This document shows positions 15,969 to 25,218 of a DNA stretch of 64,000 bases, piece after piece. Each line of letters starts with the position of its first letter. Positions within the stretch are counted from its first letter, which is position 1. The translations under genes were made by a program, and so were the position numbers. The stretch covers positions 1,201,077-1,265,076 of the forward strand of contig NZ_JAFCJT010000001.1 of the NCBI RefSeq assembly GCF_018130785.1, given 5' to 3'. Source of the DNA: Bradyrhizobium liaoningense. GTDB lineage: Bacteria > Pseudomonadota > Alphaproteobacteria > Rhizobiales > Xanthobacteraceae. The notes under the pieces were generated by a model. That model was not told the DNA's origin. It was given only the letters and a program-made list of their open reading frames with translations, and did not search any database.

Positions 15969-16889
15969 ATGACCGCATCCGACCGCACCCCTGAAATGGC
16001 CAAACGCGAGTGCATCATCCGGGAAATGACCGACGATCTCGACGAAGAGCTGGAGATGGAGCTCGATGACAGCAGGCTCGACGAGCTGCTGGATGAGACG
16101 GACGCGCTCCGCCCGACGGTGGATCGCAGGCTCTATTTCCGGGAATTGCTCCGCCTCCAGGGCGAGTTGGTCAAGCTCCAGGACTGGGTGCAGAGCGAGA
16201 AGAAAAAGGTGGTGGTGCTGTTCGAGGGCCGCGATTCCGCCGGCAAGGGCGGCGTGATCAAGCGCATCACCCAGCGCCTCAATCCCCGCATCTGCCGCGT
16301 CGCAGCGCTTCCGGCGCCGAGCGAGCGCGAGCGCACGCAATGGTATTTCCAGCGCTACGTGTCGCACCTGCCGGCCGGCGGAGAGATCGTGCTGTTCGAC
16401 CGCAGCTGGTACAACCGCGCCGGCGTCGAGCGCGTGATGGGCTTCTGCACCGAAGAGCAGTACCAGGAATTCTTCAAGACGGTGCCGGAGTTCGAGCGGA
16501 TGCTGATCCGCTCCGGCATCATCCTGATCAAATACTGGTTCTCGATCACCGACGACGAGCAGCAGTTCCGCTTCACCATGCGCATCAAGGATCCTTTGAA
16601 GCAGTGGAAGCTGAGCCCGATGGACGTCGAGGCGCGCAGCCGCTGGGAGGCGTACACCAAGGCCAAGGAGACGATGCTGGAGCATACGCATCTGCCTGAC
16701 TCGCCGTGGTGGATCGTCGATGCCGTGGACAAGAAGCGCGCCCGCCTCAACTGCATCGCGCATCTGCTCAGCCAGATGCCGTACCAGGAGGTCGCCCACG
16801 TGCCCGTGGTGCTGCCGCCGCGCGTGCGCAACCCCGACTATCACCGCGGGCCGATTCCGCCGGAGATGTACGTGCCGTCGAAATATTGA
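15969..16889 (+). CDS. ppk2: Polyphosphate kinase 2
   Basis: 306 residues. The PPK2 core is complete: Walker A FEGRDSAGKGG at about residue 85, KRITQRLNPR, the PSERERTQWYFQRY segment, Walker B LFDRSWYNRAGVERVMGF, then the lid region. PPK2 enzymes make NTPs from polyphosphate or the reverse. An acidic N-terminal stretch (DDLDEELEMELDDSRLDELLDETD) precedes the core. The ATG at 15969 follows GAAAGAAGGA; the earlier in-frame start at 15900 lacks a ribosome site. Class cannot be fixed without alignment. Confidence 0.95.
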   Translation: MTASDRTPEMAKRECIIREMTDDLDEELEMELDDSRLDELLDETDALRPTVDRRLYFRELLRLQGELVKLQDWVQSEKKKVVVLFEGRDSAGKGGVIKRITQRLNPRICRVAALPAPSERERTQWYFQRYVSHLPAGGEIVLFDRSWYNRAGVERVMGFCTEEQYQEFFKTVPEFERMLIRSGIILIKYWFSITDDEQQFRFTMRIKDPLKQWKLSPMDVEARSRWEAYTKAKETMLEHTHLPDSPWWIVDAVDKKRARLNCIAHLLSQMPYQEVAHVPVVLPPRVRNPDYHRGPIPPEMYVPSKY

Positions 16890-16898
16890 GGAGGTCTT

Positions 16899-16989
16899 GT
16901 AGGGTGGGCAAAGCGCAGCGTGCCCACCATTCTCACCACGAACGCGGACGCATGGTGGGCACGGCGCTGCGCGCCTTTGCCCACCCTAC
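16899..16989. repeat. Interspersed palindrome R1, copy 2
   Basis: GTAGGGTGGGCAAAGCG ... CGCCTTTGCCCACCCTAC with GTGCCCACCAT / ATGGTGGGCAC inside. It fills the space between the converging PPK2 and alcohol dehydrogenase genes. Confidence 0.87.
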
Positions 16990-17004
16990 GGCACTACAGC
17001 ACCG

Positions 17005-18084
17005 TCACCGCCACGGCTGGACGATGATCTTGGTGTGCGCCTCGGGATTGGCGAGGTCGGCGAAGGCTTTGGCGACGCCGTCGATGCCGACCTCGGCGGT
17101 GACCATCGCGGCCGCATCCACCTGCCCTTCCGCGATCAGGCGCAGGGAGGCCGCGAACTCATCCGGCGTGTAGCCGAGCACGTACTGAACGTTGAGCTCC
17201 TTCATGATGCCGAGCATGGGCTCGCTCCTGTCGGTCTCCATGCAGACGCCGACCACCACGATGCGCGCATCACGCGGGGCGCCCTCGAACACCTGCTGCA
17301 ACAGGCCGGGCACGCCGACACATTCGAAGATGATCGCAGGCTTCAGTGCCGGCAGCATCGCCTGCAACGGCGGCCGCGCCGCCTTCTCGGCCTCCGACAT
17401 CTGCGCATGCTCGGCCCAGGTCGCGTAGGGCTGCGTCACCTTGGGATCGACGACGATATCGGCCCCGAGCCTTGCCGCGAGCGCACGCCGCGCCGGCGAA
17501 TAGTCGGCGGCGACGATCGGATGCAACCCCTTGATCCTGAGCGCGGCGATCACCGCGAGCCCGACCGGGCCGCAGCCGATGACGAGCGGCACCTCGCCGC
17601 CACGGATGTTGGCCTTCGCCACGGCGTGGACGCCGACCGCAAGTGGCTCGGTCAGCGCGGCGTGCTCCGGCGCGAGACCGTTGGGCACCTCCAGCAGCAG
17701 GGGCTCGCTGAGCAGCATCGCCTCGGCGTAGCCGCCGATGTTGTCGTTGGAATAGCCGATGCCCTCGACACCTTGCGGCGTCACGAGCGCCGGCAGCGAG
17801 CAGACGCGGGTGCCCGGCTTGAGCTTGCGCGCGGTGCCGGGGCCGTAATCGACGATCTCGCAACAGAACTCGTGGCCGAACACGACGTCGCGGGTGAGGT
17901 CCATCGGCTTGCGCCCGGTCTTCTTCGCCATCTCCACCATGCGGTGGGCGTGCTGGCGCGCGTGGAGGTCGGAGCCGCAGATGCCGCAGGCCAGCGTCTT
18001 GACCAGAACCTGGCCGGGGCCCGGCTTCGGCTCGGCCATCCGGTCGACGACAATCTCACCATTCCTGAAAATCGCAGCGCGCAT
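17005..18084 (-). CDS. Zinc-type alcohol dehydrogenase (MDR family)
   Basis: 359 residues. Catalytic zinc motif ACGICGSDLHARQH at 33-46 and GHEFCCEIVDYG at about 70; Rossmann motif VIGCGPVGLAVIAAL in the middle. The usual four-cysteine structural zinc lobe is missing: where GxxxxCxxCxxCxxxxxxxC is expected the protein has RVCSLPALVTPQGVEGIGY. It is therefore related to the threonine/sorbitol-dehydrogenase-like branch lacking the structural zinc. Substrate unknown. Start ATG 18084 follows GGGAGGAG. It is separated by 60 bp from the EamA gene upstream. Confidence 0.88.
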   Translation of the reverse strand: MRAAIFRNGEIVVDRMAEPKPGPGQVLVKTLACGICGSDLHARQHAHRMVEMAKKTGRKPMDLTRDVVFGHEFCCEIVDYGPGTARKLKPGTRVCSLPALVTPQGVEGIGYSNDNIGGYAEAMLLSEPLLLEVPNGLAPEHAALTEPLAVGVHAVAKANIRGGEVPLVIGCGPVGLAVIAALRIKGLHPIVAADYSPARRALAARLGADIVVDPKVTQPYATWAEHAQMSEAEKAARPPLQAMLPALKPAIIFECVGVPGLLQQVFEGAPRDARIVVVGVCMETDRSEPMLGIMKELNVQYVLGYTPDEFAASLRLIAEGQVDAAAMVTAEVGIDGVAKAFADLANPEAHTKIIVQPWR

Positions 18085-18144
18085 CCGGCTCCTCCCGTGT
18101 TGTTGGAGCCGTTGATAGCACGAAGCGGAAGCTGCGAACTTGCG

Positions 18145-19197
18145 TCAGGGGTTCGGGGAACGCTCTTCCAGCACCAGCAGCTGGGCGCGGCGGATGCGCT
18201 CGCGATGGGCGATGTAGAGGCCGCTGGCGACGATGAAAGCCGCGCCGACGATGGTCCAGAGGTCCGGCAACTCACCGAAGATGAAGAAGCCCAAAATACT
18301 GACCCACAGCAACTGCGTGTACGAGAACGGCGCCAACACCGAGGCATCGCCGTAGCGATAGGCCAGCACGATGATCCACTGGCCCACGGTGGACGCGACG
18401 CCGATCACGATGCCGAGACCGATCGCGGTCCAGCTCGGCGTCACCCAGACGAACGGCACCATCAGGCTGAGGATCGCAACGCCCGTGAGCGCGGAATAGG
18501 CCATGGTGGTGAGGACGGCCTCGCGCCCGCTCATCATGCGCGTCAGGATCAGCGCAGCGGCCCAGCAGAATGCTGAGATGATCGGGAAGAACGCGGCGGC
18601 GTGAAACGCATTGGAGCCCGGGCGCAGGATAATCATCACGCCGATGAGACCGATCGCGGTCGCGATCCAGCGGCGCATGCCCACCTTCTCGCTCAGGAAG
18701 ATGATCGACAGCGCGGTGACGAACAGCGGCGAGACGAAGCCGGTAGCCGAGGCTTCCGCGATGGGGAGGAAACGGAGACCGGTGATGAAGAACAGCGACG
18801 AGCCGAGCAGTGCGATGCCGCGCATCAGTTGCAGGCCGAGGCGATCGGTGCGCATCGCATGCAGCGGCGAGCCCGGCAGCATCACCGGCGTGAACATCAG
18901 CGCGAAGGTAACGAAGCGGATCCAGGTGATCTCGATCGACGGCAGGCTGGTCGACAGATACTTTGCGGTGACGTCGGAGCAGCCGAGGAATACCGTCGAT
19001 AGCAGCACCAGCGCGATACCCTTGAAGGGATGATCGACGCGCGCAGGCGCGCGACGAGCCTCCTGCTTCTTCTCCGGCACGGGCATGGGAATACTGTCGA
19101 GCCTTGCGGCTGCGGCGGGCGGCGGTGTCACGGCTAGAACCTGGGAAAACGACGATTCGGGAACGGTCGTAAAAAACGACAAATGCGCCGCTTTCAC
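18145..19197 (-). CDS. EamA/DMT family drug-metabolite transporter
   Basis: Ten hydrophobic segments in two EamA repeats (GIALVLLSTVFLGCSDVTAKYLSTSLPSIEITWIRF opens the first; AFCWAAALILTRM the second). It exports or imports a small metabolite; substrate unknown. The start is uncertain: a GTG at 19197 gives 350 residues with a 55-residue hydrophilic leader, a GTG at 19131 or the ATG at 19086 gives a shorter leader, and none has a strong ribosome site. The membrane core starts near residue 59 of the longest form in every case. Confidence 0.85.
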   Translation of the reverse strand: MKAAHLSFFTTVPESSFSQVLAVTPPPAAAARLDSIPMPVPEKKQEARRAPARVDHPFKGIALVLLSTVFLGCSDVTAKYLSTSLPSIEITWIRFVTFALMFTPVMLPGSPLHAMRTDRLGLQLMRGIALLGSSLFFITGLRFLPIAEASATGFVSPLFVTALSIIFLSEKVGMRRWIATAIGLIGVMIILRPGSNAFHAAAFFPIISAFCWAAALILTRMMSGREAVLTTMAYSALTGVAILSLMVPFVWVTPSWTAIGLGIVIGVASTVGQWIIVLAYRYGDASVLAPFSYTQLLWVSILGFFIFGELPDLWTIVGAAFIVASGLYIAHRERIRRAQLLVLEERSPNP

Positions 19198-19274
19198 AAC
19201 TTCCGAAAACAGGATGCCGATATGCGCTGACGACCGCGCGCGTCAATACTCCATTAATAATAGGCGTTTGTGCA

Positions 19275-20114
19275 CTACAGCATGGGCAGACTGCGCGGCT
19301 TCGGACCGCGCGGAAACGCCGCATCGAGCGCCGAAATCTCCTCTTTCGTCAGCACGAGATCGCCGGCCGCCGCATTCTGGCCCGCATGTTCCGCGGACGA
19401 GGCCTTCGGGATCGCGAACACCGTAGTTGCACGGGTGAGGAAGCTCAGCGCGACCTGCCGCGGTGTCACACGACGCGCCTCCGCGATGCGTGCCAGCACC
19501 GCGCCTCCCTTGCTGTTGCTTGCGGGAAAATCGTCATGACCAAACGGCGAATAGGCGACGACAGCGACGGCGTGCTTCTCGCACCACGGGATCACCGCAT
19601 GCTCGATCGCGCGCTCCTTGAGATGATAGAGCACCTGATTGCAGGCGATCCGCCCTTCACCGGAGACGTCGAGAATTTCGTCGAGATCGTCGGCATCGAA
19701 ATTGGAGACGCCCCAGGATTTGATCTTGCCGGCCTTCACCAGTTCCTCGAACGCGGCGACGGTGTCTTCGAGCGGATAGGAACCGCGCCAGTGCAGCAGA
19801 TAGCAGTCGAGACGATCGGTCTTCAGCCGCCTCAGCGAGCGTTCGCACGCCGTGATGGTGCCCCCACGCGAGGCGTTGCTCGGCAGCACCTTCGAGACAA
19901 GGAACACCTCGTCGCGGCGGCTTGCGATTGCATCCGCGATGACGAGCTCGGCATCGCCATACATCTCGGCGGTGTCGATGTGGGTCATGCCGAGATCGAG
20001 CCCGCGCTGAAGCGCCGCGATCGCGCGCTTGCGGTCGCCATGATCGAGATACCAGGTGCCCTGCCCGATGACGGAGACGTTCGCGCCGGTCTTGCCGAAG
20101 GGTTTTGTGTTCAT
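19275..20114 (-). CDS. Aldo/keto reductase
   Basis: 279 residues. The catalytic tetrad is visible: Asp and Tyr in THIDTAEMYGD, Lys in EVFLVSKVLPSN, His in CYLLHWRGSYPL. KSWGVSNFDADDLDEIL and CNQVLYHLKER are typical AKR segments, and AIPKASSAEHAGQN is the NADPH-binding end. It reduces an aldehyde or ketone. Its ATG (20114) lies 8 bp after the stop of the SMP-30 gene, so they form an operon; the pairing suggests sugar-lactone or sugar-aldehyde metabolism. Confidence 0.9.
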   Translation of the reverse strand: MNTKPFGKTGANVSVIGQGTWYLDHGDRKRAIAALQRGLDLGMTHIDTAEMYGDAELVIADAIASRRDEVFLVSKVLPSNASRGGTITACERSLRRLKTDRLDCYLLHWRGSYPLEDTVAAFEELVKAGKIKSWGVSNFDADDLDEILDVSGEGRIACNQVLYHLKERAIEHAVIPWCEKHAVAVVAYSPFGHDDFPASNSKGGAVLARIAEARRVTPRQVALSFLTRATTVFAIPKASSAEHAGQNAAAGDLVLTKEEISALDAAFPRGPKPRSLPML

Positions 20115-20122
20115 GTCAAAGC

Positions 20123-21022
20123 TCACAATCCGCTGATATCCGCAACCAGCACGCTGCCGGTCCCTGACTCCGTGATATAGAGCCGATCCTTCTTCGCGCC
20201 ACCGATGGCGACATTGGTGCAGCTCGGACCCGCGCACGACTTGATCCGCGCGATCAGCTCTCCGTTCGGAGCGAACACGAAGACGTGGCCGAGCGAGGCG
20301 TGGCCGACGAACAGGCGGCCGCTTGCGTCCATGGTCATGCCATCAGGGCCGCTGGTGCCGAACAGCGAACAGAAGCGGCCGACCTTGGACACGCTGCCGT
20401 CCTTCATGAACGGCAGCCGCCACACCGCGTTGTCGCGCGTCATCGCGACGAACAGCACGGTTTCACTGGGGTCGAGCACCAGGCCGTTCGGGCTGATGCC
20501 GGTGTCGATCAGGCAATCGAGCCGGCCGCTCGGCGTCAGGCGATAGACGCGGCCGCTTGCGTCGTGCAGGCCGGTCTGGCCCTGATCGGTGAAGAAGATG
20601 TCGCCGTTGGAAGCGAGATGCAGGTCGTTGCAGCCGCGGAACGATTCCGAATTGCGCGCGGTCAGGATGGGCCTGATGCGCCCTGCTCCGGCGTCGAGCT
20701 CCATGATGCCGTGCATGTAGTCGGCCACGAGGATGCGGCCATCGGCGGCAATCTTCAATCCGTTCGGCCAGCCCTCATATTCGATCACGAGCGACCACGC
20801 GCCATCAGGCGCGATGCGGAAGATGCGACCGAAGGGAATGTCGACGATGTAGAGATTGCCGTCCTTGTCGAACGACGGTCCTTCGATGAAGCTATCGGTC
20901 GGCACACCCGGGCGGTTGGCATCGGCCCAATCGGTCCGCACGCCCTTGCGGCGGAATTGGTCCGGCATGGTGGAGAAGATCTTGGTTTCGATCAGGCGCG
21001 GCGGCGTTTCCAGGTACATCAT
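20123..21022 (-). CDS. SMP-30/gluconolactonase family protein
   Basis: About 299 residues from the ATG at 21022 (ATG 21019 equally possible). Propeller signatures are FIEGPSFDKDGNLYIVDIPFG, YEGWPNGLKIAADGRILVADY, RGCNDLHLASNGDIFFTDQGQTG, SPNGLVLDPSE and SGPDGMTMDASGRLFVGHA, which supply the metal-binding Glu, Asn and Asp. A second SMP-30 lactonase in this window, distinct from the one at 9952. First gene of a two-gene unit with the aldo/keto reductase. No clear ribosome site, so the start is soft. Confidence 0.85.
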   Translation of the reverse strand: MMYLETPPRLIETKIFSTMPDQFRRKGVRTDWADANRPGVPTDSFIEGPSFDKDGNLYIVDIPFGRIFRIAPDGAWSLVIEYEGWPNGLKIAADGRILVADYMHGIMELDAGAGRIRPILTARNSESFRGCNDLHLASNGDIFFTDQGQTGLHDASGRVYRLTPSGRLDCLIDTGISPNGLVLDPSETVLFVAMTRDNAVWRLPFMKDGSVSKVGRFCSLFGTSGPDGMTMDASGRLFVGHASLGHVFVFAPNGELIARIKSCAGPSCTNVAIGGAKKDRLYITESGTGSVLVADISGL

Positions 21023-21120
21023 TGTTGTTTTTGTGCATGTGGAGGGGGAGTGCGCGGGAACATAGGGCACAATCGCGGGCGCGTCGATTGGGCGAAGGAC
21101 ATGGCTGCGTCCACGTCACT

Positions 21121-21171
21121 CTCGTGTCCCGGACGCGCTGCAGCGTGAAACGCTGCGCAGAGCCGGGACCC
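21121..21171 (+). repeat. Interspersed palindrome R3, copy 3
   Basis: CTCGTGTCCCGGACGCGCTG ... CTGCGCAGAGCCGGGACC with a CAGCG-TGAAA-CGCTG inner hairpin. Paired with copy 4 in the opposite orientation. Confidence 0.75.
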
Positions 21172-21199
21172 AGAAAGGCCAAACACTCTGCTGTTAGAT

Positions 21200-21252
21200 G
21201 GGCCCCGGCTCTGCAGCGCATCACTTCGTGCTGCGCAGCGTCCGGGGCACGA
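21200..21252 (-). repeat. Interspersed palindrome R3, copy 4
   Basis: GGCCCCGGCTCTGCAGCGCA ... CTGCGCAGCGTCCGGGGCAC. With copy 3 it forms an inverted pair separated by 28 bp, the same arrangement as near 12.8 kb. Confidence 0.75.
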
Positions 21253-21279
21253 GACCGCCTCCCGGTCTGGAGAGATACC

Positions 21280-23976
21280 CTACCCCGCCGCGACCTTCGC
21301 CTGCTTCACCGGCACTTCCGTCGTCGCGATCAGCCGCTTCAGCTCGGGGATACATGACCCGCAATTGGTGCCGGCCTTGAGCTTGGCGCCGATCTCGGCC
21401 GCCGTGCGCGCGCCGCTCGCGATGGTGTCGCAGATGGTGCCGCGGCCGACGCCGAAGCAGGCACAGACGATCGGCCCGGTCGAAGCCGCGCCCTCCGTCG
21501 ATTTACCCGACAGCAGCATGCGGCGCTGGTCGTCGGTGACGTGGTCGGCCACGAACAGGCTTTTCACCACCTCCCAGTCGCCGGCGTCATGCGCGGGGCC
21601 GACGAACAGGCAGGTCTCGATGCGGTCGCCTGCGAACGCGGCCGCGCGATAGATGCCGCCGCCGAAATCGCAATAGTCGGCGACGTCCTCGCCCGCGACG
21701 CTCTCAAGCCAGGCCGGCCAGCGCGACAGATCCGCATTGTCGGCGAAGAGATAGCCGAAGCCGCCTGTAACCGCGACACGGGTCCACATCAGGTTCGGCG
21801 GCAGATCGAGCTGCTTGCGCGACAGCGCAAAGCCGCGGAAGACGTACTCATAAGGCGAGATCGCCGCCGGCGTGGCTTTCGACTCCGGCTGGCCCGAGAA
21901 CGGATCGGTGAAGGACTGCACGAGAGCGCCCACGCGGCCGTGCGAGGCGTTCATCGCGCTCCAGTGGATCGGCGCGAACAGCGTGCCGCGCTGCTGGCGG
22001 TCGCTGACGACGACCTTCAGGATGCACCGGCCGTAATCGGTGGTGATGCGGGCGTAGCCGTCATGCACGATGCCGTATTTGCTGGCATCATCAGGGTGCA
22101 TCTCGACGAACGGTTCCGGCAGATGCGCGCCCAGTCGCTGGCTGAGGCCTGTGCGCGTCATGGTGTGCCACTGGTCGCGGATGCGGCCCGTGTTGAGCCG
22201 CAGAGGGCGCGAGGCGCCGGTCTCGCCGCGCAGCGCCGGCACTTCCGGCGCGACGAAGCGGCCCTTGCCGTCATTGGTGAAGAAGCCGCCGCGCGCGAAG
22301 AAGCGCTCGCTGGACGCCTGCCCCTCGCGCACCGGCCACTGAACCGGCTTCAACGCATCGAACGCTTCATCCGTCAGCGAGGTGAGCCCGCTGATGTCGA
22401 AATCGCGGCTACCATCGTTCTCGAACGCCGAGAGCGCCGCATGCTCGCGAAAAATATCGGCGGCCGACTTGTAACTAAAGCTGTCGCCGAAGCCGAGGCG
22501 CTTGGCGGTCTCGCTGAGAATCCACCAGTCCGGCCGCGCCTCGCCCGGCGCCGGCAGGAACGAGCGCTGGCGCGAGATGCGGCGCTCGGAATTGGTCACC
22601 GTACCGGACTTCTCGCCCCAGGCGAGCGCCGGCAGCAGCACATGCGGTCCGGCCTCGACCGTGTCGTTGGAGAGCACGTTCTCGGAGACCACGAACAGCT
22701 CGAGCTTCTTCAGCGCCTCGCACACGAAGTCCGCGTCCGGTAATGACACCGCCGGGTTGGTGCCCATCACCCACAGCGCCTTGACCTCGCCACGGTTGAT
22801 GGCCTCGAAAAGCTGCACCGCCTTCAATCCCTCATGGGTCGCGATGCGCGGCGCCTTCCAGAACCGCCGCACGCGATCGATGTCCGGCGGCGTGAAGCCC
22901 ATATGTGCGGCGAGCATATTGGCGAGACCGCCGACCTCGCGGCCGCCCATCGCATTGGGCTGGCCCGTGAGAGAGAACGGCGAAGCGCCCGGCTTGCCGA
23001 TCCGGCCCGTGGCGAGATGGCAGTTCAGGATCGCGTTGACCTTGTCGGTGCCCTGCGCCGACTGGTTGACGCCCTGCGAATAGAGCGTGACGACCCGCTC
23101 GGTGTCGCGGAACATCTTGAAGAAGGCGGCGACGTCCTGTTCGGAGAGGCCGGTCGCAAGAGCGGTCGCAGTCACGCTGCCGGCAATGTTACGCGCGCGC
23201 GCCAGCGCATCAACGAAGCCCGACGTATTCTGCGCGATGTAATCCTGGTCGAGCGCGCCATTGTCGGCGAGATGGACGAACAGGCCCGAGAACAGCGCAG
23301 TGTCGGTGCCGGGCTTGAGGCCGAGGAACAGGTCGACGTCGCTGGCCGTGTCGGTCCGGCGCGGATCGATCACGATCATACGCGCGCCGCGTTCCTGCCG
23401 GTTCTTCAGCATGCGCTGGAACAGCACCGGATGGCACCAGGCCGCGTTCGAGCCGACGAAGACGAGGAGATCCGCCTGGTCGAGATCCTCATAGCAGCCC
23501 GGCACGGTGTCGGCACCGAACGCGCGGCGATGGCCGGCGACCGAGGACGACATGCAGAGACGCGAATTGGTATCGACATTCGCCGTGCCGACAAAACCCT
23601 TCATCAGCTTGTTGGCGACGTAATAGTCCTCGGTCAGGAGCTGGCCCGAAAGATAGAACGCGACCGCGTCGGCGCCGTCGCGCGCCACGATGTGCTGCAT
23701 GCGATGGGCGACGTGATCGAGCGCATCGCTCCAGGCGACGCGTTCCAGCACGCCCTTGCAGCGGATCATCGGATAGAGCAGTCGGCTCTCCAGCCCGACG
23801 GTCTCGCCGAGCGCGGAACCCTTCGAGCACAGCCGGCCGAAATTGGCGGGATGATCGGGGTCGCCCGCGATCGCCGCACCGCCCTTGCTATCAGGCGTCG
23901 CCAGCACGCCGCAGCCGACGCCGCAATAGGGACAGGTCGTCTTGGTGGCGCGGAGCGTGGGATCGATCGCCGTCAT
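21280..23976 (-). CDS. nasC: Assimilatory nitrate reductase, molybdopterin catalytic subunit
   Basis: 898 residues, cytoplasmic (no Tat signal). The N-terminal [4Fe-4S] motif is C15-x2-C18-x3-C22 ... C50 (TTCPYCGVGCGVL, FGRLCSKGS). The molybdopterin core follows (TNSRLCMSSSVAGHRRAFG with the Mo-ligand Cys, VFVGSNAAWCHPV, LTGQPNAMGGREVGGLANMLA). The C-terminus carries a BFD-like [2Fe-2S] domain (VCACFGVGRGTICDTI ... GTNCGSCIPELKRLI). It reduces nitrate to nitrite, with electrons probably supplied by the flavoprotein encoded 14 bp upstream. Last gene of narK-bjgb-flp-nasC, the order described for Bradyrhizobium. Confidence 0.95.
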   Translation of the reverse strand: MTAIDPTLRATKTTCPYCGVGCGVLATPDSKGGAAIAGDPDHPANFGRLCSKGSALGETVGLESRLLYPMIRCKGVLERVAWSDALDHVAHRMQHIVARDGADAVAFYLSGQLLTEDYYVANKLMKGFVGTANVDTNSRLCMSSSVAGHRRAFGADTVPGCYEDLDQADLLVFVGSNAAWCHPVLFQRMLKNRQERGARMIVIDPRRTDTASDVDLFLGLKPGTDTALFSGLFVHLADNGALDQDYIAQNTSGFVDALARARNIAGSVTATALATGLSEQDVAAFFKMFRDTERVVTLYSQGVNQSAQGTDKVNAILNCHLATGRIGKPGASPFSLTGQPNAMGGREVGGLANMLAAHMGFTPPDIDRVRRFWKAPRIATHEGLKAVQLFEAINRGEVKALWVMGTNPAVSLPDADFVCEALKKLELFVVSENVLSNDTVEAGPHVLLPALAWGEKSGTVTNSERRISRQRSFLPAPGEARPDWWILSETAKRLGFGDSFSYKSAADIFREHAALSAFENDGSRDFDISGLTSLTDEAFDALKPVQWPVREGQASSERFFARGGFFTNDGKGRFVAPEVPALRGETGASRPLRLNTGRIRDQWHTMTRTGLSQRLGAHLPEPFVEMHPDDASKYGIVHDGYARITTDYGRCILKVVVSDRQQRGTLFAPIHWSAMNASHGRVGALVQSFTDPFSGQPESKATPAAISPYEYVFRGFALSRKQLDLPPNLMWTRVAVTGGFGYLFADNADLSRWPAWLESVAGEDVADYCDFGGGIYRAAAFAGDRIETCLFVGPAHDAGDWEVVKSLFVADHVTDDQRRMLLSGKSTEGAASTGPIVCACFGVGRGTICDTIASGARTAAEIGAKLKAGTNCGSCIPELKRLIATTEVPVKQAKVAAG

Positions 23977-23990
23977 ATCGAGCTGCCTTA

Positions 23991-25208
23991 TCAAGCCGCC
24001 TTGGAGGAACGCGCCAGCGCGCGGCCGAACATCATGTCGGTGCGGATCGCCGTCACCTTGTCGCGATTGCGGATCAGCTCGAGATACCAGAGCGCGTCGA
24101 CGGTATCGCCGATCAGCACCGCGCCGGTGAGCCGGCCATCGGCGATGACGAGCTTCTTGTAGGTGCCGCGCCTGCGGTCTGACAGCACCAGGCTCTCGCT
24201 GCCCTCGCCGCCCATGAAGTCGCCTGCGGAGAAGACGCTGACGCCCGAGACCTTCAGATTGGTCGAGACCACGCTGCCCTGATAAGCGGCGGGACGGCCG
24301 GCGAGATGCCGCGCCAGCACGCGCGCCTGCTCGTAGGCGGGCTCGACCAGGCCGTAGCAGGTGCCGCGATGCTCGGCGCATTCGCCGAGCGCGTAGATGT
24401 CAGGCGAGGCCGTCTGCATCACGTCGCTCACCACGATGCCGCGATTGACCGCGATGCCGGCGTCCTTGGCCAGCGCGACGTTGGGCCTGATGCCGGCGGC
24501 GAAGATCACGGCATCCGCCTCGATGCGACTGCCGTCGGCAAGCTCGACGGCTTCGACATGGCCATCGCCGTGAATGCGGGCGGTGGATGCATTGAGCAGG
24601 ATGCGGATGCCCTTGCGCTCGACCAGCGTCTTGAGCAGGTCGGCCGCCGGCAGATCGAGCTGGCGTTCCATCAGCCGGTCCATCAGGTGCAGCAGCGTCA
24701 CCGGCGCGCCGGCTTTCGCAAGGCCATAGGCCGCTTCGAGGCCGAGCAGGCCGCCGCCGACCACGACGACGCGCTTCTTCGCCGCCGCGAGCGTGAGCAG
24801 CAGGTCGACATCGCGCGTGTCGCGGAAGGTGTGCACCCCCGCAAGATCGGCCCCCGGCACGTTGAGACGCAGCGGCGTCGAGCCGGTGGCGAGCACGAGC
24901 TTGGAATATTCCATGCTCTCTTCACCTTCGATCTTCAGCTCGCGGCGGCCGGTGTCGATCTCGGTGACGCGATAGCCGTAGCGCACCGTGACGCCGCGAT
25001 GGCGCCACCAGTCGGCCGGCCTGAGCTCGATCTCGTGCGAGCCGGTCTCGCCGGCCAGCACCGAGGAGAGCAGCACGCGATTGTAAGCGAGCCGCGGCTC
25101 TTCGCCGATCACGGCGACCGCGTAGCGGCCGAGCGCGGTCTTGGCGAGCTCGTCGACCAGACGCGCGGCCGCCATACCGTTACCGACGATGACGAGCGGT
25201 TCACTCAC
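23991..25208 (-). CDS. flp: NAD(P)H-dependent FAD oxidoreductase of the nitrate reductase/globin system
   Basis: 405 residues. FAD-binding IVGNGMAAARLVDEL at the start, NAD-binding VVVVGGGLLGLEAAYGLAKAG in the middle, and FAD-site FAAGIRPNVALAKDAGI and SPDIYALGECAEH. It resembles the NirB N-terminal/nitrite reductase-type NAD(P)/FAD domain. In B. diazoefficiens the Flp protein passes electrons from NADH to NasC and the globin Bjgb. Nested between bjgb (10 bp upstream) and nasC (14 bp downstream), so tightly cotranscribed. Confidence 0.9.
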   Translation of the reverse strand: MSEPLVIVGNGMAAARLVDELAKTALGRYAVAVIGEEPRLAYNRVLLSSVLAGETGSHEIELRPADWWRHRGVTVRYGYRVTEIDTGRRELKIEGEESMEYSKLVLATGSTPLRLNVPGADLAGVHTFRDTRDVDLLLTLAAAKKRVVVVGGGLLGLEAAYGLAKAGAPVTLLHLMDRLMERQLDLPAADLLKTLVERKGIRILLNASTARIHGDGHVEAVELADGSRIEADAVIFAAGIRPNVALAKDAGIAVNRGIVVSDVMQTASPDIYALGECAEHRGTCYGLVEPAYEQARVLARHLAGRPAAYQGSVVSTNLKVSGVSVFSAGDFMGGEGSESLVLSDRRRGTYKKLVIADGRLTGAVLIGDTVDALWYLELIRNRDKVTAIRTDMMFGRALARSSKAA

Positions 25209-25218
25209 AAGGCATCTC

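Noticed and set aside
21541..22743. 400-codon plus-strand ORF opposite nasC, and the 442-codon one at 22834
   Set aside because: Shadow frames of nasC; the true minus-strand protein has complete cofactor motifs.
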